From CAYJOG01 sp964371695 [NCBI: uncultured bacterium] (GTDB taxonomy: Bacteria > CAYJOG01): a stretch of 9,226 nucleotides of DNA. The DNA lies in NCBI GenBank assembly GCA_964371695.1, contig CAYJOG010000077.1, positions 1 through 9,226 on the forward strand, given 5' to 3'. Position numbers and translations under genes: made by a program. This document shows positions 1 to 5,638 of the stretch, piece after piece. The notes beneath the pieces were generated by a model. The model had not been told where the DNA came from and made no database searches. It worked only from the letters and a program-made list of their open reading frames with translations. Every line of letters begins with the position of its first letter. Position 1 is the stretch's first letter.

Positions 1-114
1 TATCTTTTGCCGCAGGCCCATGTAACCGTCGCTGGGGGCCAGCATGGCCATCACCAGCCCCAGGCCAATCACCACCAGGGCAGCTTGCAGGAACAGGGAA
101 AGACGGGGTGTCAT
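1..114 (-). CDS. ccmC: Heme exporter protein CcmC, N-terminal part (partial)
   Basis: Seen: a minus-strand frame opens with ATG at 114 and runs off the window edge after 38 codons. It begins with a short polar start, then a hydrophobic stretch (about residues 5-25) typical of a first transmembrane helix, then P-S-D-G-Y-M-G-L-R-Q-K-I. Known: CcmC proteins start with one membrane helix followed by a conserved 'P.D..MG..QKI' segment leading into the first periplasmic region. CcmC belongs to the heme-handling protein family and delivers heme to CcmE during cytochrome c maturation in the inner membrane. The gene starts 9 bases after the ccmB stop, the normal ccmB-ccmC order, so co-transcription is very likely. 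Most of the gene, including the tryptophan-rich heme-binding motif, lies outside the window. The identification rests on this short segment plus context. Confidence 0.82.
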   Translation of the reverse strand, partial: MTPRLSLFLQAALVVIGLGLVMAMLAPSDGYMGLRQKI

Positions 115-123
115 GGTTTGCCC

Positions 124-816
124 TTAACTCGCTTCGTTCAAAAGGTAGTCGCTCATGAGAAATCCGAGAAAAAAATAAAGCACATTGGCCCCCAGCATCA
201 GCCGCCACCAATGGGCCACAGGGGCGGTTGGGTCCACCCCCCACAGGCGGGCCGTGAGATGCACGGCGGCCAACAGGATGGGCACGTTCAGCGGAAAGAG
301 CAAGAGGGGAAAAAACACCTCACGGAAACGCGTGTGGACGCTCAGCAGGCTGAACACGCCCCCCAGGCTCACCGTGGCGGCGGAAAACAGCGCCAGCACC
401 GCCAGAAAACCCGGCAGGTCCACATTCAGGTTTTTGCCGCCGGGGGTCTGGGTGAAGAAAAAAACATACAGGCCAAAGGTGAGCGCCCCCACCCCCGTCA
501 CCTGCAACCAGGCCGCCGCCCATTTGCCCAGATGCACGCCTGCCAGGTCCACGGGCAAAATCAGCCATTGCTCCAGCGTGCGGCTTTGCAGTTCACCCAG
601 ATAGAGCCGGGCGGTCATTTGTGTGGCCCCAAAAAGCGTGACCACCCAATAAAGCCCCACCCCCACGCGGGGAGACAAGGTTCCCTCGCCCGCCAGCGAA
701 AACTGAAGCACAAACAGCGACAGCAGCACAAACAGCAGCGTGCCCAGCCACAGCTCGCGGGTGCGCCACTCCAGCAACAGGTCTTTGCGAAAAAGGAGCC
801 AGGCCACCCGGAGCAT
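124..816 (-). CDS. ccmB: Heme exporter protein CcmB (ABC transporter permease)
   Basis: A complete 230-residue integral membrane protein, close to the usual CcmB length of about 220. Six hydrophobic segments are visible, at about residues 23-41, 51-66, 99-121, 135-160, 167-188 and 204-222. The N-terminus ('LLFRKDLLLEWRTRE') and the segment with 'ARLYLGELQSRTLEQWLILP' match the family pattern of a cytoplasmic start followed by an E..-rich loop after the second helix. Known: CcmB is the membrane subunit that pairs with the ATPase CcmA in the CcmABCD complex, which releases holo-CcmE in System I cytochrome c biogenesis. Here ccmB is separated from ccmA by 832 bases holding a two-gene insert. No Shine-Dalgarno precedes the ATG. 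A TAAACT hexamer ends 6 bases before it, so the gene may have its own weak promoter or depend on read-through from upstream. Confidence 0.93.
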   Translation of the reverse strand: MLRVAWLLFRKDLLLEWRTRELWLGTLLFVLLSLFVLQFSLAGEGTLSPRVGVGLYWVVTLFGATQMTARLYLGELQSRTLEQWLILPVDLAGVHLGKWAAAWLQVTGVGALTFGLYVFFFTQTPGGKNLNVDLPGFLAVLALFSAATVSLGGVFSLLSVHTRFREVFFPLLLFPLNVPILLAAVHLTARLWGVDPTAPVAHWWRLMLGANVLYFFLGFLMSDYLLNEAS

Positions 817-833
817 CGGGGTAGTTTATTCAC
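817..833 (-). promoter_or_regulatory. Possible -10 element giving a leaderless ccmB mRNA
   Basis: On the minus strand TAAACT (828-823, four of six matches to TATAAT) lies 6 bases before the ccmB ATG. A TG occurs two bases further upstream and no Shine-Dalgarno is present. No convincing -35 box is visible. The spacing resembles the stronger candidates at 1608-1613 and 5465-5470. If used, it would let ccmB be transcribed independently of the inserted module. Inference only; the match is weak. Confidence 0.25.
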
Positions 834-857
834 TTGGGGCGGAAATAAAGGCGATGG

Positions 858-1403
858 TCAGACTTCAATCCGAAACAGGCCCTTGAGGCTGGCCGGGCTG
901 CGCACCACGATTTGCACGTGGGTCTGGGCAAAAAAGCCGCTGCCTTCAAACAGGGGTTGGCCCTCCCAGAAAAGCCCCCGCACGGTGTCGAAGGGGGTGG
1001 CGTTTTCTTCCAGAAGCAGCTCATGCAAATGGTTGACGATGGCGCAATCCAGGTTGCGGCGGCCCCCTTCGTTCCGGGGCAAGGGGCTTTTTGTTTTGAT
1101 GGCCATCTGTTGCAGGGCGGCATGGGCTGCTGCCAGCATTTCCAGGCTTTCCCGCGACATCAGGTCAAGGCACCAGGCCAGGTCAATCACGCCCCCGACC
1201 ACAAAGGCTTCGCCGCCATAACGGGCGCTGGCCCATTCACGGGCGCGGCGCGGGTCGGCTTCCCAGAAATAAATGCCGTGCCCCAGCCAGTCGTGTTCGT
1301 TCTCACTGGGCCGCAACACGGTTTCTCCCCGCAGCACACTTTCGCCCACCTCGCGGCGGCAACCGTGATAACCCAGCACAAAGGCCGTATGCAGGCGGTT
1401 CAT
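858..1403 (-). CDS. ADP-ribosyltransferase-like protein, candidate toxin
   Basis: A 181-residue soluble protein with no signal peptide or membrane segment. The N-terminal third shows 'GYHGC' (H13), then 'GESVLRG' (20-26), 'DWLGHGIYFWE' (38-48, Y45) and 'RAREWA' (53-58). This order is the layout of the NAD-binding core of H-Y-type ADP-ribosyltransferases, as in PARPs: HG, then a G..L..G turn, then G.GIYF, then A..YA. The C-terminus has a strand-like 'THVQIVVRSP' (161-170), where the third catalytic position is expected, though I cannot assign that residue with confidence. The fold call is inferred from motif order; no exact family name is certain. Proteins with this 'GYHG...LGHGIYFWE' start are, as I recall, widespread and mostly annotated hypothetical. 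The start overlaps the stop of the small upstream gene as ATGA and lacks a Shine-Dalgarno, so translation is probably coupled. Toxin role is inferred from fold resemblance plus the small overlapping partner. It sits inside the ccm operon. Confidence 0.75.
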   Translation of the reverse strand: MNRLHTAFVLGYHGCRREVGESVLRGETVLRPSENEHDWLGHGIYFWEADPRRAREWASARYGGEAFVVGGVIDLAWCLDLMSRESLEMLAAAHAALQQMAIKTKSPLPRNEGGRRNLDCAIVNHLHELLLEENATPFDTVRGLFWEGQPLFEGSGFFAQTHVQIVVRSPASLKGLFRIEV

Positions 1404-1600
1404 CGCGGCATTGGCGATGAAGGCGGGGGCGAAAACTGGCCCAGCTCGGTCTGGCAGTATTCGGGCATCAGTTCACCATTGCCGTCATAAATCCCGGATC
1501 TTTGCAGGGCGCGCATCGCCAGTTCGGGCGTTTTGGTGTTTTTTTCGGTGTAGTCCCGAATGGCCTGCAAAACAGCCTGATGTCCTTTTTCATCGTACAT
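1400..1600 (-). CDS. Small partner of the ART-like protein, candidate antitoxin
   Basis: A 66-residue protein. Seen: a charged, helix-prone first half (residues about 5-33), then 'LQRSGIYDGNGELMPEY' (33-49), a pattern resembling small proteins whose sequence ends in 'GI.D..G.L...Y', then a proline-rich tail. No helix-turn-helix or ribbon-helix-helix motif is evident, so self-repression cannot be claimed. The ATG at 1600 is the first usual start codon after an in-frame stop (1628-1630). It has no Shine-Dalgarno, but an extended -10 element ends 7 bases upstream. Its stop overlaps the next start codon by ATGA. The small-gene-first, overlapping order is typical of type II toxin-antitoxin pairs, in which the first product neutralises the second. 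The antitoxin role is inference. An accessory or specificity subunit of the ART-like enzyme is an alternative. Confidence 0.68.
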   Translation of the reverse strand: MYDEKGHQAVLQAIRDYTEKNTKTPELAMRALQRSGIYDGNGELMPEYCQTELGQFSPPPSSPMPR

Positions 1601-1613
1601 AGGTGCCAGTGTA
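1601..1613 (-). promoter_or_regulatory. Extended -10 promoter of the inserted two-gene module
   Basis: On the minus strand TACACT (1613-1608) is preceded by TG plus one base (TGCTACACT), an extended -10 arrangement. It is followed by 7 bases and then the ATG at 1600. The usual 7-base distance from -10 to transcript start would put +1 on the A of that ATG, giving a leaderless mRNA, which fits the absence of a Shine-Dalgarno. No good -35 is visible, which is common for extended -10 promoters. Seen in sequence; activity is inferred. Confidence 0.45.
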
Positions 1614-1631
1614 GCAGAAAATACTGTTTAT

Positions 1632-1663
1632 CCGGTGTGTTTCGTGTTTTATGTATTCACCGG
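1632..1663 (-). other. Inverted repeat spanning the ccmA stop codon
   Basis: CCGGTG (1632-1637) and CACCGG (1658-1663) are perfect complements separated by 20 bases, and the ccmA TAA (1651-1649) lies in the loop. On the minus-strand transcript the stem is not followed directly by a U-run; a short TTTT appears about 10 bases later. It is therefore a poor intrinsic terminator. It may be a weak processing or stabilising hairpin between ccmA and the inserted module, or chance. Confidence 0.3.
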
Positions 1664-2305
1664 CTTCACGCCCGCTGGCCCCACGCTCAGCACCATGGGC
1701 GCAAGTGCGGCAAAAACATCTGGCTGGTGGGTGGCCACCAGCGCACCGCCGCCGCCCGACAGGTGGGCTTTGAGCGCCCCCAGCAGCCACGCGGTGCCGG
1801 AGGGGTCCAGGGTGGTTTCCGGTTCGTCCAGCAGCCACAGGCTGGCGCGGGAAAGCGCCATCAGGCATAGCGCCGTGCGTTTGCGCAGACCGCTGGAAAG
1901 TGTACGGATGCGGGCGTGCAGGCGGTTTTCCAGCCCCAGGGCGGCCGCAGCGGCGGGGATCTCCTGAAGCGCCCCGCGTCCCCGGCGCGCCTGCAAAAAC
2001 AGGCCCAGGTTTTCCTGCACCGACAGGTCTTCATAAAGCGCGGGCCACGCCCCCATATAAGCCGTGTGGCGGCGCACGGCCTGACGGTTTTTCTGGGCGT
2101 CCTGACCGGCGATGATCACCCGGCCCTGGCTGGGGGTGAGCACGGTGGCCGCCTGTTTGAGCAGTGTGGTTTTGCCGCAGCCGTTGGGGCCGATGAGCAG
2201 CGTGAGGCCGCCTGCGGGCAGGCTCAGGCTGGTTTTGCGGAACACCCAGCGGCCCCCCAGCCGCTGGCCCACGGCTTGCATTTGCAGGAGTGGTTCAGTC
2301 GTCAC
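1649..2305 (-). CDS. ccmA: Heme exporter ATP-binding protein CcmA
   Basis: An ABC-type ATPase of 218 residues from a GTG start, near the usual CcmA length of about 205-220. All nucleotide-binding motifs are present: Walker A 'GPNGCGKTT' (39-47), signature 'LSSGLRKR' (136-143), Walker B 'LWLLDEPE' (156-163) and an H-loop histidine (about 193, 'ATHQP'). CcmA hydrolyses ATP on the cytoplasmic face with CcmB, powering release of heme-loaded CcmE in cytochrome c maturation. The assignment over other ABC ATPases rests on its short length, the 'LSSGLRKR' signature and ccmB/ccmC downstream. Start choice: an ATG at 2368 lies deep inside the upstream Maf gene and adds 21 unlike residues. GTG at 2305 gives the family-like start 'LLQMQAVGQRLGGRWVF' and an 11-base overlap with the Maf stop. 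ATG at 2281 is a third option. Translation is probably coupled to the Maf gene. Confidence 0.92.
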   Translation of the reverse strand: MTTEPLLQMQAVGQRLGGRWVFRKTSLSLPAGGLTLLIGPNGCGKTTLLKQAATVLTPSQGRVIIAGQDAQKNRQAVRRHTAYMGAWPALYEDLSVQENLGLFLQARRGRGALQEIPAAAAALGLENRLHARIRTLSSGLRKRTALCLMALSRASLWLLDEPETTLDPSGTAWLLGALKAHLSGGGGALVATHQPDVFAALAPMVLSVGPAGVKPVNT

Positions 2306-4208
2306 GTTTCTCTGCCAGACAGGCCTGCCGCACCTCGGCGTAACGCCCCATGAATTCGTCGCGCACAAAGGTGATTTCTTCTTCGAGCATGGTGGTGATG
2401 TTCTTCCAGAACTCGTGGGAGGTGCGCAGATAAAGCATGTGTTTGTCGTCGCCGCTGTCTTTCAGGCCGGTGGTGTCCAGCCCCGCCAGTTTCACCAGAT
2501 GGGAATAAAACCGGGTGTGCAGCAAAAAGGTTTCTTCCACCGCCTTTTCAAACGCGTTGAAGAGTTCTTCGGCCTCCTGGGCCTGTGCAAAAAACTGGAT
2601 GCGCTCGGCGGCCTGCAGCGTCTCCTGCATGTCGGCGTAAACCTCGGTGAGCTTCGTGGCTGTTTCAAAGGCTTTGTTGTAGCTTTCCAGAATTTTTTGG
2701 GCGTTGTCTTCTGCGAGGTTTTCGCGCAGCCAGACGAGGCCGGTTGTGTGGGCATTTTTAACCTTTTCGCGAGGAGAAAACGGTTCCTGACAGTATTTTT
2801 CGATGGCCTCGGCCAGGGGCATGACCTCGAAATGTTTTTTCTTCGCGCCGCCTTCGGTGGCGTCGATGAAGTGTGTGGCCGGGGCCATGAATTTCAGATA
2901 GGCGTCCAGCCACACCAGGGTGGTGTAATACACCACGGCCGTCCTCACCGTGCCGCCCAGGGCGGCGGGCACCTCGATGGTGTCGGGGTGGCGCTCGCTC
3001 ATGTCGGTGCGGAACGATCCGGGGGCATACCATTCGTTGTCCGTGAACGCCAGGTCAAACCCCACCGTGATCACCGGGTCGCAGCCCAGCATCACCCCCA
3101 GCATGATGGCGTCCGTCACCACGCTGCCGCCGCTGGGGCTGGCGCTTTTGGGGCCTATCAGCGGCTCCAGGGGTTTGATGAGATGGGCGTCGCGGTGATA
3201 GGCGAACGACAGCGCCGGGGCGTGATCCCACACCTCCTTGCAGGCGTCCAGACAGCCATAAAACCCCACGTCCGGCGGCAGGCCCTCCTCAGGAAACTTC
3301 TTGGCGTTGATGGGGTTTGGGTCCACCGTGCAGACAATGTGGGGTTTGATGCCCGCCAGTTGCAGGGGCTTGATGCTGGTGTCCAGCGCCAGCAGCAGGG
3401 CGCGGTCTTCCAGGTCTTTGAGCAGGTGTACGTTTTTTTTCAGGCTGGGGCCGGGCGCAATCACAATGGCCGGGCGGCCCTTGAAGTCCTGCTCGGCGAG
3501 ATCCATGGTGCTGGCGCTGCGCAGACCGTGCAGCAGGTTCATCATCATGTTGCGCTGAAACTGCGCGCCCCCGGCATCGCCGGTGTTGTAGTTCACCTGG
3601 GACATCATCACGGCGTCTTCGGTTGATTCGCGGATGATCTCGCTCTTTTTGCGCAACTGGGGCTGGTAACAGTAACTTTCCACCACGTTGTGCAGGTGGG
3701 CGCTCAGGGTGGTGTCATAGGCGTCGTGGGCCAGACGGTAGGCATGGGCCTTGTCGGGGTCCACGCCCAGCAGCACATTCCCATGCGTGAGGATGTCGGT
3801 GAGGTCTTCGTTGCGCATGGCCAGGGCAAAGGCGTTCTGACTGGGCTCAAGGATGCACAGGCGCAGGTGTTCGCCAAACAGGCGGATGGCCGCCCGCGCG
3901 GCGTATCCCAGGCCAAAACCCACCAGCGCCAGGGTGTCGCCGATTTCCCGCTCCAGCTCTCCCAGGGCCTTCTCCGGCTCGCGGTAGGGGTCCACCGGGT
4001 TGTTCATGCTGTGGCGGCGGCCCTGATCGTCCACCATGCGCAACACGCCGTGGCCCTGTCGGCTTTTGAAATATTCCAGCACCAGGTCGTCTTCGGTGTT
4101 CACCCAGTCAGGGTTGCGCAGGTTCTCGAAATAGTTCTCAGGCAGCGCCGGGGGGCACTTGAGTTTTTCAATGGCCGCGATGTTTTTTTCCAGCAGTTCC
4201 CTGTTCAT
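2295..4208 (-). CDS. Maf/DUF115 motility-associated glycosyltransferase-like protein
   Basis: A 637-residue cytoplasmic protein with the central MAF_flag10/DUF115 (MptE-like) domain. Seen: 'KGRPAIVIAPGPSL' (243-256), 'ALDTSIKPLQLAGIKP' (274-289) and 'TVDP' (294-297), the glycosyltransferase-like nucleotide-sugar binding core. These are followed by 'GGSVVTDAIMLG' (360-371), 'GFDLAF' (383-388) and 'IDATEGGAKKKHFE' (448-461). A Rossmann-like N-terminal segment ('LVGFGLGYAARAA', 95-107) and a long helical C-terminus flank it. Known: Maf proteins in several flagellated bacteria attach nonulosonic acids (pseudaminic or legionaminic acid) to flagellin. Some relatives serve other glycosylation roles. 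No flagellin or nonulosonate genes are in the window, so the target is unknown. Start: ATG at 4208 chosen; an in-frame TTG lies at 4217 and neither has a well-spaced Shine-Dalgarno. It follows the ATPase gene by 43 bases and overlaps ccmA, suggesting one transcript with the ccm genes. Confidence 0.88.
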   Translation of the reverse strand: MNRELLEKNIAAIEKLKCPPALPENYFENLRNPDWVNTEDDLVLEYFKSRQGHGVLRMVDDQGRRHSMNNPVDPYREPEKALGELEREIGDTLALVGFGLGYAARAAIRLFGEHLRLCILEPSQNAFALAMRNEDLTDILTHGNVLLGVDPDKAHAYRLAHDAYDTTLSAHLHNVVESYCYQPQLRKKSEIIRESTEDAVMMSQVNYNTGDAGGAQFQRNMMMNLLHGLRSASTMDLAEQDFKGRPAIVIAPGPSLKKNVHLLKDLEDRALLLALDTSIKPLQLAGIKPHIVCTVDPNPINAKKFPEEGLPPDVGFYGCLDACKEVWDHAPALSFAYHRDAHLIKPLEPLIGPKSASPSGGSVVTDAIMLGVMLGCDPVITVGFDLAFTDNEWYAPGSFRTDMSERHPDTIEVPAALGGTVRTAVVYYTTLVWLDAYLKFMAPATHFIDATEGGAKKKHFEVMPLAEAIEKYCQEPFSPREKVKNAHTTGLVWLRENLAEDNAQKILESYNKAFETATKLTEVYADMQETLQAAERIQFFAQAQEAEELFNAFEKAVEETFLLHTRFYSHLVKLAGLDTTGLKDSGDDKHMLYLRTSHEFWKNITTMLEEEITFVRDEFMGRYAEVRQACLAEKRDD

Positions 4209-4219
4209 GTCCCGCAAGC

Positions 4220-4225
4220 ATTATG
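4220..4225 (-). promoter_or_regulatory. Possible -10 box upstream of the Maf gene
   Basis: CATAAT (4225-4220 on the minus strand, five of six matches to TATAAT) lies 11 bases before the chosen ATG, in the 43-base gap after the ATPase gene. It predicts a very short leader starting near 4213, which would exclude the alternative TTG start at 4217. No -35 box is recognisable at the usual distance, so this is weak. Confidence 0.25.
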
Positions 4226-4251
4226 GCGCAGCAACGTGCCCGGCGGCGAGG

Positions 4252-5466
4252 TTACAAAAGCTGTGACAGGAATGTCCTGGCTGGAACCACCAGGGGATCT
4301 CTGGGCTTGGCGAAACAGTCTGCTTCAACATAAGGGGCGTCCAGCACCACCTGGAAAGCAAAGGGGGCTCCCAGTTGGTTCTGATAATACCCAAGGGATT
4401 TGCTGGGGGCAGCATCGTGTTGCTTGACCTCCACCAGAAACCATGGGTTGCCATCGCGCACCACTACAAAATCCACCTCGTTTTTTTCCTTGTCCCGCAG
4501 ATAACCCAGTTCGAACCGCCCCAGCCCCATGTCGGTCCAGCCTTCCACGGCCTTGAGCAGGTGGCACGCCACAAAGGTCTCGGCCCTGTCGCCGGGGTCT
4601 TCAATGCCCGACCAGTCCCGCAGAAACCATTTGGGTTCCTTGCGCAGCGACCTTGAGACGTTTTTGAACCACGGGCGCACCAGAAACCCGAGGTGCAGGT
4701 TGCAGAGCACCTCAATCCACCGGCGGGTGGTGTCCACCGAAATGCGCACCTCTTTGGCCAGATTGCCATAAACCAGTTGCCGCGACGACCGGGCCGCCAG
4801 AAGTTTCACCAGCACTTCCATCTGGCCGATCTGCTGGATTTGCGCCATTTCCCGGATGTCCTCGCGCACCAGTTGTGCGTGGCGCAGAGACTGCCAGCGG
4901 CGACTGAAGCGGGGATCCCGCTTGAGGAACGGCTCTGGATAACCCCCGTGTTGCCAGAGGGCCGCAAACTCGGTTTCTTTCGGTTTTTTGGGAGGGCGGA
5001 GGATGGACTTGTCGCCGGGGAGGCTTTGCACCAGCGTCTCGGCCACCGAGAAGGGGTGCATCCGGTAAAGGAAATAACGCCCCATCAGGCTGTCGCCTCC
5101 CCGGCGATAGGCGTCCATGCGGCTGCTGCCCGTGACGATGATGCGCACCCGGCTCCCGTGGGTGTCAAAAAAACCTTTCAGAAATCCTTTCCAGCCGGGG
5201 TATTTATGCAACTCGTCAAACAGCGCCACCGGAGGAGTTCCTGCAAGGCGGTTCAGTCCGAGCCAGTTCGAAAGTTTTTCCGTACCCGAGAGAATCAGCG
5301 CACGGTCATCCACGTTGTCCCAGTTGGCGTAGTGGTGGGCAAGCCCGCGACAGGTGGTGGTTTTGCCCACCTGCCGGGGGCCGCTGACAAAAATCATCTG
5401 GCGGTGCGTGGCCAGGTGATCGGCCAGCAGCGTGTCATAAAAACGGGTGTCTCCCACCTCGACCAT
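4252..5466 (-). CDS. AAA+ ATPase (AAA_14) with DUF4143/nuclease-like C-terminal domain
   Basis: A 404-residue protein of the AAA_14-DUF4143 type. Seen: Walker A 'GPRQVGKTT' (29-37), Walker B 'VALFDELHKY' (80-89, D84/E85), sensor-1-like 'IIVTGSSR' (109-116), the family motif 'GGYPEPF' (174-180), and a winged-helix-like segment (about 228-262). The C-terminal 'EKNEVDFVV' (327-335) and 'FLVEVK' (343-348) together give E330-x-D332 ... E346-V-K348, the pattern of a PD-(D/E)XK nuclease fold. Known: such proteins are abundant in bacteria and archaea and spread horizontally; cellular function is mostly unknown, and a metal-dependent nuclease role is only suggested by fold. No partner restriction or toxin gene adjoins it, so I do not call it a defence gene. 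Start: ATG at 5466 shares its first two bases with the best -10 box; a GTG at 5457 would fit a leaderless transcript better and shorten the protein by 3 residues. Confidence 0.9.
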   Translation of the reverse strand: MVEVGDTRFYDTLLADHLATHRQMIFVSGPRQVGKTTTCRGLAHHYANWDNVDDRALILSGTEKLSNWLGLNRLAGTPPVALFDELHKYPGWKGFLKGFFDTHGSRVRIIVTGSSRMDAYRRGGDSLMGRYFLYRMHPFSVAETLVQSLPGDKSILRPPKKPKETEFAALWQHGGYPEPFLKRDPRFSRRWQSLRHAQLVREDIREMAQIQQIGQMEVLVKLLAARSSRQLVYGNLAKEVRISVDTTRRWIEVLCNLHLGFLVRPWFKNVSRSLRKEPKWFLRDWSGIEDPGDRAETFVACHLLKAVEGWTDMGLGRFELGYLRDKEKNEVDFVVVRDGNPWFLVEVKQHDAAPSKSLGYYQNQLGAPFAFQVVLDAPYVEADCFAKPRDPLVVPARTFLSQLL

Positions 5467-5492
5467 TATCGTGTCTATCGTAGAATAGTCAA
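5458..5492 (-). promoter_or_regulatory. Promoter of the ATPase gene and probably the left block
   Basis: On the minus strand TTGACT (5492-5487, five of six) is followed by a 16-base spacer and GATAAT (5470-5465, five of six). This is the best sigma-70-type promoter in the window. The -10 box overlaps the ATG at 5466, so transcription would begin about 5457-5458, exactly at an in-frame GTG. The hexamers are seen in the sequence; strength and the downstream extent (ATPase, Maf, ccmA and beyond) are inferred. Confidence 0.55.
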
Positions 5493-5500
5493 GACCATTT

Positions 5501-5514
5501 TACGACACGTCGTA
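5501..5514. promoter_or_regulatory. Perfect palindrome in the divergent intergenic region
   Basis: TACGACACGTCGTA has 6-base arms (TACGAC/GTCGTA) around a 2-base centre. It lies 8 bases upstream of the -35 box of the minus-strand promoter. Nearby, TCTATCGTAGA (5474-5484) is a shorter imperfect dyad inside the promoter spacer sharing ATCGTA-like sequence. The position and symmetry suit a dimeric regulator. The sequence does not match the AT-rich ArgR box. Binding is inferred. Confidence 0.4.
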
Positions 5515-5588
5515 TTTTGGTCGGACTTGGGGCGGCAACGGCTTTCTGTCAACCTGCGCCTCCATAAGCATCTCCCCCGTTTTCTGGA

Positions 5589-5630
5589 CATAATGGACGC
5601 GCCCGAAAGGGCCATTTCCCTTTTAAAAGG
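5589..5630 (+). promoter_or_regulatory. argG leader: candidate -10 box and overlapping hairpins
   Basis: CATAAT (5589-5594, five of six matches) predicts a transcript start near 5600-5602; no clear -35 is seen. The leader then holds three small pairings. GCCC-GAAA-GGGC (5601-5612) has a GNRA tetraloop. AAAGGG/CCCTTT (5606-5611 with 5618-5623) is an alternative. The third is the perfect palindrome CCTTTTAAAAGG (5619-5630), whose 3' half, AAAAGG, is the Shine-Dalgarno of argG, 8 bases before the ATG. The second pairing excludes the first and competes with the third. Seen directly; a regulatory role is inference. Confidence 0.35.
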
Positions 5631-5638
5631 CTTTTTTC

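Noticed and set aside
7-1221. 404-codon open frame on the plus strand
   Set aside because: It runs antisense to ccmB and the ART-like gene. The protein is dominated by Q, H, G and P, as expected for a shadow of GC-rich coding DNA, and shows no recognisable domain.
817-1648. Target-site duplication or terminal repeats flanking the two-gene module
   Set aside because: Only a six-base ATAAAC is shared by the two flanks, which is within chance; no inverted ends or transposase are present.
1632-1663. Intrinsic terminator after ccmA
   Set aside because: The 6-base stem has a 20-base loop, includes the stop codon in the loop and lacks an adjacent U-run.
2112-3626. 504-codon open frame on the plus strand
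   Set aside because: Antisense to the Maf gene, whose product has clear family motifs. The plus-strand frame has shadow-like composition and no motif.
4252-5466. Defence system built on the ATPase
   Set aside because: Domain content would allow it, but no restriction, CRISPR, Abi or phage gene lies next to it, and AAA_14/DUF4143 proteins are common outside defence islands.
5467-5638. ArgR operator upstream of argG
   Set aside because: No AT-rich TGAAT/ATTCA-type dyad is present; the palindrome found is TACGAC-based and sits nearer the other gene.
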